Program-made: the position numbers and the translations under genes | Assembly: GCA_021234155.1 (NCBI GenBank) | Contig: JAJEKV010000156.1 | Coordinates: 62,001-126,000, forward strand | Origin: Isoetes taiwanensis | Taxonomy: Eukaryota > Streptophyta > Lycopodiopsida > Isoetales > Isoetaceae | Length of the DNA stretch: 64,000 nt | Direction: 5' to 3' | The notes under the pieces: generated by a model | What the model was told of the DNA's origin: nothing | The model's database searches: none | Seen by the model: only the letters and a program-made list of their open reading frames with translations | Part shown: piece after piece, positions 10,341 to 22,100 of the stretch | Layout of the letters: the number at the start of each line of letters is the position of its first letter | Position numbering within the stretch: position 1 is the first letter of the stretch

Positions 10341-13230
10341 TCACCCTTTCATGCTTCTACCCTTAGGATGCACCTTATACTGCATTCTAGGATCTCCTTT
10401 ATCATCTAGATATAACCGAAAATGTAATGGCTTCGTATGTCCCACCAATTTATTGCGGCCATCTTTTATATAGCCATCCACAAATTTCTTAAAGTCAGTG
10501 ACTTCTTGTATGAGGTATGGAACATTTCTAGCAGATACACATGTTTCATACATCTCAAATAATTGTGGCAAAGTGTGTGCATGCCTCTTTCTTAACTTGT
10601 CTCCAAATCTGCTAAAGAATAGAATAGAATAGAATAGAATATGATTTTATCGTCCACGGAGACCAACTGGCCTATGGGACCCAAGTACAAAGCAAGAGCA
10701 GCAGGCGTATTACTACCAGGATTAAAAAACCCCTGCCCCGAAGGGTTTTCGGGGGAAAAAACTTAGTAGCAATAAGGATGCTGACATTCTGCACAGTTAT
10801 ATACATAGAGGTTAATGTCGGACAGGGGGGCATAACTGAGTCCGTGTATCTATTACCTCCCGGAGGTATGATCCCAACAAGCCTACAGAGACCGTGCTCA
10901 GTAGCTCATGCAGGGCCTGATGGGGCACAACTAACCGAGCATACCGAGCCCGGATATGCTCGTACGCCGGACAGGCCTGGAGGGCGTGACTTTCATCCTC
11001 AATGGTGCCCTATTGACAGCACTGACAGACTCTGTCCTCACGCGGCTCCCAAATCCACCTCCCTGTCTCAATGCGGAGGTGGTGTGCACCTGTGCGAATG
11101 GAAGCAATCACCCTGCGCTTTTTCATGGGTAGATGGGTGCGCAGGTAGTGGTGTGGGCTGCTCGTGAGCATATAAGGCATCAATATCTTCATGTATATGT
11201 CCAACCATAAGAAACGCCATCACTATCTCTTTAAAATGCCCCCTTGCCATTAACATTGCCAAATATGCCAAGACAAATCGATTCTTGTTCTCAGAGACAC
11301 CATTATCAACCTGCAAGAGTAGAACTTTTGGCAGAGGCTTAAAATCATGATGTTTGACTCGCGTTAATTGCTTGCCATCTGTTCTTGCCAATAATGCTTT
11401 ATGAAGTGGTTGTGTTGCTGAGGTGAAAGTTGGCGTTAAATCTCCTCTATCTCCAATGTTGTAACTCTCTAAATTCCGCAAACATTTGGCAATAGAACCT
11501 ATTGTAAAATTTGGGTCAAATGACCAATTCCATGTGGCAAAATGACCATATGAAGCAGGTCCATGCCCATGAGTGAGGATTCCTGCTAAAGCCATAGGCA
11601 ATTGCATAGCATTCTTCATAGTGTTTGGATTTGGTTTTAACCTAGGAATGCATGTCTTTTTTTGATCCATCTTATCATGTATCAGACACAAAAATTCTTG
11701 TGGCCTTCCGAAAGACAAATATCTCCACGAATAATACATGTTACGGCAACTTCGTTGTTCCATATTGTGCCTATCCATTTTATCACGAAGCATATCCCTC
11801 TCATGTGGATTTTTTGTGCTTTCCAACCTGTTCTGTAAATCTGTACATGTTTCGCACTTTGAGAAGCTACTATTTTCTCGTGAAATAAGGATGTCTTTGA
11901 AATCTTCATTCCACAAGCGGCTAAAGCTAGATTGGGAGAGGTGTGGTAATCCTTGCATGTTTAGAGATTCATTCACTTCCTTTAACATGGACATCATATT
12001 GTAGGTAGATGGCATCACCTTTTGATAATCTCTCTCTCCATCACATGTAATTCTACTTCGATGTGGCATCTGATTAGCTGTAACATCTACCAATTGTGTC
12101 AGTGCAACCTTTGCAGCCTCCATTCTTTCTGTACTTCGCTTTACAAGTTTGTTTCCATGCATGCCTTTTTTTGGTTCATTAAGCCACTTGATTCTCCTAT
12201 TATAGAAGGTGGCTTTACAAATCCCATAAATTGTATACCATCTTTTACAACATACGATTTTTCCATCAAATAACATGCCCTCATATTTTCCATCTTCACC
12301 TTTTACACTTGCTGCAAAGCTATCATATGTGAAAGTTGTCTGATCATCAAATTTCAAAGAATGATATTCGGTCTGGGCAGTTAAGATCTTCTCTCGATTA
12401 GCATATTGGCAACAATGCTTTGGGCAACAATCAATAGATGCAACAATAGCAATATTCTCCATATCACAAGGGTCACTCTTGGCTTTTTTCACTACTAATT
12501 TGGCTCTCTTTCTCTTTATGAAATGATAAGGACGCTTGTATTTCTTCATTCCTCCCCCCACATTAGTAACTTCTTCGTCAATTACGTGCTTTGCTCCAAC
12601 CAATGATTCCCCATTGAGTGACATCAAGTTTTTGATAGGCCACCGCACTCAAATGAATTATCGTCAACCAGCATCTCAAACACTGTAATTCCATCTTCTC
12701 CCAAGTAGGCACTATCAACAACTTCGTTTGTGAAGGCCACAACGATAAAAGCAAATCCCAACTTATTGTTATCTTTGTCTAGGACAATCACCCTATTGCC
12801 TGGCCATGTAGATCTATCATCTGGATTGAACTGGTGACCAGTTTGTTTAGGCGAGGTCATTCCTTTAGGACTGGAAGCATGATTTTCAACATTTGGTGCA
12901 CCTGTTAACAGTGGCCTCAAGTCGCTCTTCTTCCATCTCACAAAAGAACCAATATGCTCCTGTAGTTAATTACGTGATGAAGTTGTAGGTTTGTCATAGA
13001 CAACCTTTAAAGAAATGGTGACATATCCATCACCTAATATTTGGTTGTGGCAATATCTGTTTAGATCCATGGTGAATATGGTTCCTTCTGCTACATTCAT
13101 ATCATTCTCCATGAGTTCAACATACATTCCTTCTTGGATTTCCTCGCTCTGTTACTAGCACTTTTGCTTGGTTAATGCACATAACAATTTCATAACGAAT
13201 AAAAGATGACATCCACACCTGAGAAGCCAT
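10341..13230 (-). pseudogene. DUF7869-like transposon protein, interrupted by a LINE
   Basis: Starts MASQVWMSSFIRYEIVMCI at 13230. After a frameshift it reads a beta-rich N-terminal region (FTMDLNRYCHNQILGDGYV, then an in-frame stop, then WPGNRVIVLDKDNNKLGFA). It changes frame again near 12650 and enters a 500-codon frame. That frame carries a Cys motif (CCPKHCCQY), a zinc-binding segment (CETCTDLQNRLES), then LLQVDNGVSENKNRF and FLMVGHIHEDIDALY, the acidic D..E..HxHED..D pattern I associate with DUF7869 and an RNase H-like fold. At about 11178 the frame runs into a LINE fragment (10616-11180). Beyond the LINE it resumes as FSRFGDKLRKRHAHTLPQLF and ends at 10341. So one gene was cut near its C-terminus by a LINE. 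DUF7869 is named from memory; the transposase role is inferred. Confidence 0.68.
10616..11180 (-). mobile_element. LINE fragment A, 5'-truncated, (AGAAT)n tail
   Basis: The 3' end of a LINE inserted on the minus strand in the DUF7869-like gene. Its coding end reads MKKRRVIASIRTGAHHLRIE then TGRW..EPREDRVCQCCQ, a Cys-containing C-terminus typical of L1-like ORF2. The 3' UTR contains a segment shared with copies B and C (on the + strand, CGTCCACGGAGACCAA). The insertion ends in five AGAAT pentamers (10616-10640) rather than poly(A). Confidence 0.75.
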
Positions 13231-13318
13231 GGTGTCTCTATAACTATAACGACAAATGCAATGTGCTTAAGCTTCTTGAACCTGATTAGAAAAGTTCCAA
13301 CACATGTTGAAGGTTACA

Positions 13319-13857
13319 AGGAATAGAATAGAATAGAATATATTTTTTAACGTCCACGGAGACCAATAGGTCATGCAATGGGCTAGTACAATTATTACTA
13401 CTAGGATTAAAAAACCCCTGCCTCGAAAGGTTTTCAAGGGAAAAACCTTTGCAGTAATGATGATACTAGACAAGCAGAGATAATGACTACTGAGGGCTCA
13501 GTAATTGCTGATGTTTATCCAGAACCTCAAATATGTATAATGCCAAGTCATGCGCAGATGGTGCTTTGAGAAGTTGTGGAAGCGTGGAATGGAATGCTAA
13601 GGTCAAAAAATGATTCCAGACTATCTCAAAAGCAGGGCAACTCAGAAGAGTATGGCTTTCAGCTTCAATAACCTGTAACTGGCAACAGGCACATAATCTC
13701 GCTTCTCGCGGCAATTGCGGCCGCTCCCATCTACCTGTCTCAATCCGTAGCCTGTGGGACCCCGTGCGAATTGATGCAATAGCTACAAGCTTGTTCCTGG
13801 ACAATGAAGCAAGCAAATAAGCTTGGGGCCCTGGTGTCAAGGTGGGATTTATGTGTG
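13319..13857 (-). mobile_element. LINE fragment B, (AGAAT)n tail
   Basis: A second 3' end of the same LINE family. Its minus-strand frame reads NKLVAIASIRTGSHRLRIET then GRW..LPREARLCACCQ and EAESHTLLSCPAF, that is C-x2-C-x(n)-H-x4-C, the zinc-knuckle-like end of L1 ORF2. The 3' UTR shares ACGTCCACGGAGACCAA and GGATTAAAAAACCCCTGCC with copy A. The tail is about four AGAAT units at 13321-13340. It lies in the interrupted repeat R, copy 1. Confidence 0.78.
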
Positions 13858-14231
13858 GGAAGGAAGGAAGGAAGGAAGTAAATTTTAACGTCCACGAAGG
13901 CCAAATCTGGCCTATGAGACGGTTACAGACATACAGGGCATAAGCCCTACCAAAACTCGGGAGCTATGCCCCCTAACAAATCTGAAATACCACAAACAGA
14001 ACAAGCGGGCATAAGCTCAAACAGAACTCGGGGACTATGCCCCATAACAATGTGACCAATAAAACAAAACAAAAGGGTGAAACCAACCAAAACCAAACCG
14101 AACCAGAGGCGGGAAGCTCCAGGCTATACAAAAGCTGTCCATGGATCAATCGGCCAATGATCTCGTATGATAGCCTGGCCTCCCCTGTACGCGGCCCACT
14201 TCCGTTGCAGTCGAGCTTTGCGGACCCGGCA
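13857..14231 (-). mobile_element. LINE fragment C, (GGAA)n tail
   Basis: A third 3' end of the family. The shared UTR core AACGTCCACGAAGGCCAA lies directly beside about five GGAA units (13857-13879) in place of AGAAT. Internal sequence includes two near-repeats GGGCATAAGC..CTCGGGA/GCTATGCCCC..AACAA. It directly abuts the 5' end of copy B, so the two are nested or tandem insertions. Confidence 0.65.
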
Positions 14232-14473
14232 TAATTAGACTTTGATTGCTCAAATATTTTAAATAAATGAATTGGGGGTAACTTACATATTAGCTAAGTT
14301 TATTTACATTGCCTACTAAACCTAAAACAAGTAGTGTACCTTAGAAACCATAACAAAATGTATTGTTGCTCTTTAGCTTCAAACCTGCAATATCAAATAA
14401 GAAATTTAATTTCTTGGAAACTAATAAAATACACAATTGATTTTTAGAATAATTAATTGAAAGATATTTGGTA

Positions 14474-14680
14474 TTTTTGGGTTGCCCCTAGGGGGGGCAA
14501 TCCCTTGTTTATGTGGGTTTTTGGCATATTCATGGTATATGCTAGCATATACCTAGAATATGCTAAAAACTGCTAAAAACCTGCTGTAAGCTGTAAATGC
14601 TAGGTCATCCCTGTTGCCAGGCGGCTGCTGTGCATACCGGCTAACCGGAAGTTTGGATGCATGGAGGCCATCGGAGAGAA
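14474..14680 (+). repeat. GGGTTGCCCC-headed repeat, copy 1
   Basis: Begins TTTTTGGGTTGCCCCTAGGG and continues ..TTGTTTATGTGGG..TGGCATAT..TATGCTAG..TGTAAATGCTAGGTCA..CCGGCTAACCGGA. The same order of blocks occurs at 59504-59690. Next to copy 2, a reverse-complement terminus (GGGTTTGCCCTTCGGGCAAC) ends near 59437, suggesting a terminal inverted repeat family. What follows both copies is broken host-gene sequence. Confidence 0.6.
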
Positions 14681-15148
14681 ATGAGTCGAAAAAGCGGGAG
14701 CCGACGTGAGGATGGCTGATTTGGGTTGATCTGGCTTAACTTCGCTATCTAGGAGTTGGCACCCTCTCTCTCAAACTTCGATTGCAATTTATGAACCAAA
14801 GGTCCTTTTTCTTTTCTTGTGGTACTTTGTGTTGAAAAAATAAGATGATTTATCAACTTTGCATTAGGTTTTAACCTAATCTGCGACTCCTGACACAATA
14901 ATCAATGCAATTGATGGTTGTGGTGGCTTAGGCGTGGATATGGCGGATGAGAAATTGTCACAATGAACGGTAAGTTCTATGGCTATATTGGCCTTTTGAG
15001 GACTAAATGCTTTAAATTGCTAAGAAACTTTGTTTTCTTTGCACATTAGATTGCATGTTTTGAAAATGATCAAATGCGAAGTTGATAGCATCCGATTATA
15101 TCGGATCGCAACAAGGGTTCTCTTTCTTCGATTCGGGTCTTAAGCCTT

Positions 15149-15990
15149 ATGTTTCTTACATCTTCTATCGGGATGAGAACACGAGCCATGTCCAACCATA
15201 TGTTCATGATCAAATTGAGAAAAACCCTTATATCCTCTACTACGTTTCTTGATCACCTATGCATATGCTCAAGACATTACCTTTTTTTCCTACAGTTCAT
15301 TGATGCTTCTTCAAACCTAACATTACATGGAGACTCCATGCTCGGCAATGAAAGCATAGAGATAACTAAAGACTCTGCAGGCATAAAGAGCATTGTATTC
15401 CCAACCTATCGGGGCTCTTCTGAGAGAAGCCAACTTCACACCCTCATTTTCTACATCTTTTGCTTCTCCATTATAAATGAAAACTCTATCCGCTGGGATG
15501 GGCGGGCTGGCTAGGGTTTTTAAGCGGAACTCAAGATCGGATGACAAAATGCAGTTTTGCGGTTGAGTTTGATACATTTCGAATGTGGAGTTTATGGATC
15601 CAAATGATAACCATGTTGGGGTTGATGTGAGCGGCATGGAATCTACGCAATATGCGGATGCAGGATCAAAGGGATTGAGCTTAAGAGTGGACTTCCTATC
15701 ACGGCCGCGGATTGACTACGATAGTTCAAGGCAAGAACTAGAGGTAAGCTTAAGCTATTCAACCCGAAACCTCAAAAACGTCTTCTTTCTCTAAGTCCCA
15801 TAAATGCGGGTAGCTTTGTTCAATGAGTGCGTGTATGTTGGATTCTCGGTGATCTTTGGAGGTAATGTAGAGATGCATTACGTTTCATTCTTGGAGCTTC
15901 TCAACCACGGAAGCCCTAAATCTAACCATGTTGCTGCTCTCGGTTCATCTTCTTCTCCCTCTGCTCCGGCTCCCCCGAGGAGGCTATTGT
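15149..15990 (+). pseudogene. L-type lectin receptor kinase, legume-lectin domain fragment
   Basis: The legume-lectin fold is read in order across several frames: FIDASSNLTLHGDSMLGN then ESIEITKDS (N-terminal strand); a broken middle part; VEFDT and then VEFMDPNDNHVGVDV, the classic metal/sugar-binding (E/D)FDT..NDNHVG(I/V)D motif; IDYDSSRQELEVSLSY; and NECVYVGFSVIFGGNVEMHY. These match extracellular lectin domains of plant LecRKs, which sit at the plasma membrane and act in signalling. At least two frame changes and stops are present. No kinase domain is seen downstream. It is probably a captured or relic fragment following the GGGTTGCCCC repeat. Confidence 0.72.
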
Positions 15991-15992
15991 AG

Positions 15993-18900
15993 GAAAAAGC
16001 CATTATCTTTTTGCTTCACGCGCATAAATCCTCTGCCGAACTTTACGTAAAAGTAGGCTCTCATATGGAGTGAATGAAGAAAACTGTTTGCAAACTAGGT
16101 ATTTCTTTGCAAGATTGAAGGCGGGATCTTTGATATGGGAAGCCCAAATCACGCGTTTTGCCTTCTAATTCAGCTCAATGCCATGTATTGGCCAAAAGAT
16201 AAGTATTTTCTAGGTTCAAACTGGATTTTCAAAACAAAAGTACAATGCGGGTTGTACAATTACATAGTTTGCCCACCTTGCGGATATAAATCTTCACTAT
16301 AAACTTTATAAGGGCAAGCTATGTACCACTTTTTATGTATCGATGTAATGGGCGGGATGCTTCAATTTTCTTTCACCACATTAAAGACTCATGGAGAAGG
16401 TTTGTGACAATGCTTTGTACATCGACGAGCAGTATATTATCACCGGTATTAACAAATTATGAATTAGTGGTCAAGTTACAAGTATGGCATCTTGCAATGT
16501 CACTTCCATATATGCAATTGATGGGACATTGATATCTCGCTAGTCCACCACTTAATATGACTGTGCATTCATGTAATTATGAGATCTGTACATTTCAAGC
16601 GATTATTTGAATTACGATGATGTGCACCACCACACAACTTGGCGAAATCTTGATTTGCTAATCGATGCAGGGGTCATCTTCACTCCCACGGTCGAGCAAC
16701 TTTGCGATTATGGCGACCTTAATAGGGCTTTGCATTGGGTAAAGCTCATGCAATGTCTTGCACCTCGGTTCAAGTTACGTTCCTTACCTAGGTATTTGTT
16801 TGATGTTAAAGCCTCTCATGTTGTTGTTGTTTTATATAGGTTGACATCCGGTGGCACCGGATCTCATGCCACTTGAAAATTTGCAGGTTAGTTATGTCAC
16901 GGAAATGCTTATTATTTTGCAAAGTGTTGATGACATTCTTTCATGGTTCAAGTTACTTGTATTGCACATCATACTTAAATTTCTAGATGTAACTAATTTA
17001 TAATATGGAATACGAGGAAATAATAGCATATTGGTGAGGAAGATTGAATGACATGTTTGCAACTTGTCCTCCTTTCCTTACCTCGTTTGCTTTTCTAATA
17101 GACTGAAAACCCATTTGAAAAATTTAAAATGCCATACTTGTTTGAATGGCATTATCTTTGGCATGTGATAGCTGGTGCTTATGGATATTTAATTAGGTTG
17201 TTTGCGGTGAATAAGCAGTTGAATGATAAGGAGAGAGTAGCTGCTGACTTTAGAAAATCCTCACCTTTCAAGCCTAGTGAATGAATGCCTTCTTGGAAAT
17301 TTAGAGTAAAAGCGGGACCACGGGCAACATGGGGCTTTGCTACCCTCTGTCGGGATCGGTATTACCTCACTAACACTAGGCATATTCGGCAACAGAGCTA
17401 GCATTAACATGGGTCCATATCATGGTCACAGGTGTAGAAAGAGGGTCAAATTATTCATCGTTGATGATTATGAGAGTGTAGAGAATTATTTATTGTAAAT
17501 ATTAGCAAAAGTGCCCAGCGTTCCTCGGCTTTTCTTCTGGCAAAGGTTGGAACATTGTTAAGGAAAAGCTGCAAGAGAAGTTGTATTCATTGCGGAATGT
17601 GTTTGGTTATTGATGTTGTAAGATATTTCTTTTGATCTAGACGACACTAAAATGCTAATCTAGAGTGTATTACATTAAATTGCAGTTTGATAAGCTTAAG
17701 ATAGTTATATTATTGTTCCAACAGTAAAATGCTAATCTAGGACGTCTCACCATGGTATGGTTGTTGAAGACAAGCACTAATATATCAGAATCATTAGGAC
17801 AAAGTAAACAGAAGTCTTGAAGAGGGTGCTCATAATTTGCAAAAAGTTGGATAGCCAATGGTTTTCTGGTGTAGGGGGGACCAAATTTTTTTGTTGAAAA
17901 TAAATAATTGGGTGGCTATGATACGAAGGGGGTTTTCTGAGTGTATGCATTCGGGGTTGCTGCCATTTATGGATCCATGCTTGCTTGGTGTGCCTGGGTT
18001 TCATTTTTCTTGATCTTGGATTATACCGGCAACTGGGTAAACAATCTGTTCAGGCTTTTGCCGCCTCTAGAAGGCTATGATTCTCCTAGATCCTGTTGAA
18101 ATGCAAGATGCAGGGGAATGTCTTGGTTCAGGGCAGTATTATCATTTTATGCTAGTGCTTTTGACTGGACGTTCATTTGGCAAGTATGTCATTAGTGCTT
18201 GTTTTGAAGGCATGCAGCGATTGATTTTCATAGATGCTATTAAAAACTTCGGTGTCTTCTAGTGGAGCGATGGTATCTGCGGTCCTTAATAAAAAGCTTG
18301 GCGTTGATCGGATTCGATGCGATTACTTATGCCAAATATCTTTGTAGTTGGATATATTATGCAACATCACGGAGTTAAGGGTATGCCTTGTGAATCACAC
18401 AAAAGGTTTTGCAAATTACATGTACCTTTGTCTTGGCCCTGGTATCTTTGTCTTCCGCTTGGTAGGGAAAACTAGACAAAGGTTCATACTGAGCAGATAA
18501 GACTCAAAAGTGCATGTTAGATTTGGGAAGGTAAGCCTTGCCTTGTTGGAAGAGAATATAACCTTCTGCATGTTTTTTATTGATTATTTAACACAAGTTG
18601 GCAAGTTAGCTTTGGAGAAGAAACCCTTCACCAGAATCTTGCTGCCATCAATGAGAGTTCATCTTAAAGACATGAACATTTGTGATGTGAGGTTATCTCT
18701 ACCATTAATATTAGAATGTCCATCATGGGCCTCAAGAACTTGGTATCTTGTGTTACATTTCGTTCAATAATATCATAAAGTTGATAATATTGTCTCTTTG
18801 TCTACAATTAAGAATATATGTTCATAAGAAAGACACAATATGAAAATGTTGCACTGACATTAGTTATTGCAATTACAAAGCAAAAAAAAAAAACAATAGA

Positions 18901-19220
18901 CCTTTCTCAAAACAATAGACCTTGAAACCACATTGACATGTTTGGATAACATCTGGGTATAACAATCTGAAAGGACAAATACCAAGAGTAGGTTCTTACC
19001 AGTTGCTCATGCAGTTGGTCTTTAAGTAGACATGAAGGTTTATGCGGCACAACAACAATTCGAAGCTAGGGCCATTAATGGTCAAGTTGGTTTTATGGCA
19101 AGGCACATTGCCTATAAATACAAAATCCTTTTGTATGAGGAAATGCGATCCCGGTGTCTAAGGTACTTATCAGTTCTCATGTCACAGATTGGGAATATAA
19201 ATATGAGCCTTTGTTTCCAC
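15993..19220. other. Region of short broken coding pieces, mostly unassigned
   Basis: No intact gene. At 17110-17284 a short frame reads FEWHYLWHVIAGAYGYLI, faintly like the last helix of alkaline ceramidases (H.LWH..aG..sYL), a weak match. At 16607-16876 an 89-codon frame (LIDAGVIFTPTVEQLCDYGD) has no family I recognise. 18077-18262 and 18510-18770 are also unassigned. Taken together this looks like decayed gene pieces and AT-rich spacer. Confidence 0.3.
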
Positions 19221-19226
19221 CTAGAA

Positions 19227-19440
19227 GTTACTATAAAAAATATTTTTTGTAACTTAGATGTGTGATTTACTTGCAAGATATCCAGACCAAGTAACATAGC
19301 GTTGTGTTGTTTGAGCTCTTTCAACAAGCAACCCAAAAGTTACTATAAAATTATTTTTTGGTAAATTAAATGTAATTTATTTGTAAGATATCCAGACTAA
19401 GGTAACATAGCATTGTTTGAGAGTGGAACCTTTGAACAAG
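19227..19440. repeat. Imperfect tandem duplication, about 108 bp
   Basis: AGTTACTATAAAA..GTAA..TTACTTGCAAGATATCCAGAC..GTAACATAGC occurs at about 19227 and about 19335 with small indels. Confidence 0.65.
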
Positions 19441-19670
19441 GTACGCGTTGTTTACAAAAGAAAGTACAATTTGGAAGCATTTAAGGAACATTTTCCTTTC
19501 TCTTTGGTGAATTGAAATAGAGAGTTAAATGAATTCAAGAGCTATATGAATTCAAGAGCAAGATACTCATATATAGTATATAGATTGTGAAAACATGAGT
19601 TCACGGTTTGATTTAGCCACTTCACCCCAAAGAAGCTAGAGGGCAACCCTCCGTGCGAAGCACCTTGTTG

Positions 19671-20365
19671 GTTATGGAAGTGATCATAGGTAGGTGAAAT
19701 CTTTGCTACCGTGCATAAGATATGGAGGCACACCTATTCTGTGAATGTTTTCATTGTTATATGAGGCATGGCTTGGCAAAGTGAAGCCCATATAGAATCA
19801 CAAGGCCTATTAATTGAATTGGATATCTAGCCATGGTCGTATGAGCTGGTGCTTATGAAAGAAAGTTCCAACACATGTTGAATGTCATAAGATAGATAGA
19901 TAAATAGACGTTGATTGCTCAAATATTTTAAATAGATGAATTGGGGATAACTTACACATTAGATAAGTCTATTTACATTGCCTACTTAACCTAAAACAAG
20001 TAGCATGTGTACCTTAGAAACCATAACAAAATGTATTGTTGCATCTCTTTAGCTTCGAACCTACAATACCAAATAAGAAATTTAATTTCTTGGAAACTAA
20101 TAAAATATACAATTAATTTATAGAATAATAATACTAATTGAAAGATATTTGATGTTTGTTTTTTTGTTATGGAAGTAGTCATACGTAGGTGAAATCTTTG
20201 CTACCGTGCATAAGATATGGAGGCACACATATTCTTTGAATGTTTTCATTGTCGTATGAGACATGGCTTGGTAAAGTGAAACCCCATGTAAAATAACAAG
20301 GCCTATTAATCGAATGGGATATCTAGCCATGGTCCTATGAGCTGGCGCTTAGGAAATAAAGTTCC
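19671..20365. repeat. Tandem repeat of about 495 bp
   Basis: GTTATGGAAG..GGTGAAATCTTTGCTACCGTGCATAAGATATGGAGG..GATATCTAGCCATGG..AGTTCCAACAC occurs at 19671-19880 and again at 20166-20365. The intervening part contains copy 2 of repeat R. Confidence 0.75.
19857..20156. repeat. Dispersed repeat R, copy 2
   Basis: Contains AGTTCCAACACATGTTGAATG, a short GATA run, then TTGATTGCTCAAATATTTTAAA through GAAAGATATTTG. It matches 13285-13318 plus 14232-14471 in order, with substitutions and a few short indels. Confidence 0.75.
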
Positions 20366-22100
20366 AACACGAGTTGGGTGTGAGTTAGTTTTAGGATTAC
20401 AATAGATGCAAAAAAGGAAGTTCCAACATGTGTTGGATAGATTTAGGGTTGGGGCAGCTCTTGCCACCGTGCTGCACATTGTTCTCTGCAGTTTTCCACT
20501 TAGTCCAATTGCTGCAGCTTCCACACCTGATTCAAGAGGCTCTAATCAGTATTAAATTCTTTCTTCTAGACACCACCATTTTTGGGTGCTTTTTTTAAGG
20601 CATGGTTCTCCTTGCATAAGCATTGTATAAAGAAGCTCAAGATGGATGCTCCCTCCATCAACGTCAACACATGACTAGTTTCAAAGAGGCAAATCTCGAA
20701 TTTGGGAAAGTTCCAATATGTGTTGGATAGGTTTAGGGTTAGGGTAGATGCCAAAAAAGCAAACATTGATGTTAGGGTTAGGGCAATGCAAATTTCATTT
20801 TGCTGGAACAGAGCATCACGCTCTGCCATTTTCGCTCTGCCATTTTTCATTTTCTCTGTGTTTTCTTTCGATTTCTTTCATGATATTTCTGCTCCAAATC
20901 GCCGGACCTGCCCAGACAGATCAACGGGCTTCTTACCCACAAAAAATCGCCGGATTTGCGCCCTGAATATAGAACTTCTATACCCAGAAGATCCTGCCAA
21001 TTGGCTGTGTTCCCCATTTTTTTCCCTTCTGAACTAGGACTGAAGTTGGGTTTTTAGCTAGTCTAGATCGTTTTTCTCTTGCGGGTCCGTTTCTGGAGGT
21101 CAGGTATTGGAACGGGAGCTCCTAGAAAAATGCCTTTTTCAAGTTTAAGTGTGGCTCCACTTCCAACTTGTGTTGGAAGTCCATATTCTAATGATGGATG
21201 TTTGAAGGATCTCTAGACTATTCAAGTTTCTCTAATTTGTAGTTGAATCCTAGATTTCTCTAAGTTGAATCCTAAGTTTCTCTAATTTCTCAAAATCATG
21301 AACTTTAATATCTAGCCTCCACTTCCAAAACAAGTTTCTATTGCCTTCCAACATATGTTGGAGGGTAAATGAAATTCCCATGAAGTTTTCTCACATTTTT
21401 GAGGTAGGCCTCTGTCCAATTTAATGTGCTCTAATTTAATATTTGGCCTCCAACATATGTTGGAGGTTTTTAAACGTGTTTTCAATGTATTCTTGAAGGC
21501 AAACCTAAACACCTGTTGTTTAGTGTAAGTGTATAATCGTAAGTTTTGGCCTAACTTCCAACATAGGTTGGAAGTTGAAGCTTAAACATAGGTTTTCCGA
21601 GCTTGTAGTTGAATATTAGATTTCATTTTAGGGTGGAGGTTTGGTATTACTTCCAACATGTGTTGGAAGTTGGTTTTGAAATTAAATTGTGGCTTCCAAC
21701 TTGTGTTGGAAGTTGTAATTCTAAAATGTGACCTTTTAGAAATACATCCTTTCTGTCTTCCAACTTGAGTTGGAAATCCTATTGTTCTAATGATGGGGGT
21801 TTAAAGGAACTCTAAACAAGTTTTGGCATAAATAAATTGGATAATTTATTGTCAGTTTTGACATGAGATTATGTCATCACTTCCAACATGTGTTGAAAGT
21901 TAGAACTCGAAAGGATCTCTGTAGATGTACATCTTTCTTCCAACCTTAAGTTGTGGCCTAACTTCCAACATGAGTTGGAAGTTGAATTTGGAAGTTGACA
22001 TTTAAACATAGGTTTCTCAAAATTGAAGTTGAATCTTGAATTCTCATTTTAGTGTGGGAGTCCTGAATTAAGGTTGTGATTTCCAACTCCTCTACCAGCA
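20346..22100. repeat. Array of TTCCAACA..TGTTGGAA palindromes
   Basis: About fifteen near-palindromic 18-22 bp motifs of the form (A/C)TTCCAAC(A/T)TNNGTTGGAAG(T) occur, for example near 20351, 20421, 20707, 21158, 21350, 21446, 21555, 21650, 21692, 21758, 21880 and 21960, at irregular spacings of about 40-450 bp. The sequence between them is not coding. The same motif occurs in repeat R at 13291 and 19863. Confidence 0.75.

Larger units (their letters stand above)
13285..14471. repeat. Dispersed repeat R, copy 1 (split by LINEs B and C)
   Basis: 13285-13318 (AGTTCCAACACATGTTGAA..) and 14232-14471 (TTGATTGCTCAAATATTTTAAA..TTGAAAGATATTTG) are the two halves of a sequence present nearly contiguously at 19857-20156. 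LINEs B and C sit between the halves here, which dates them as later than the repeat. Confidence 0.7.

Noticed and set aside
20440-20790. TTTAGGGTT and TTAGGGTTAGGG, telomere-like words
   Set aside because: Only two or three units in each place, not an interstitial telomere array; likely chance within repeat DNA.
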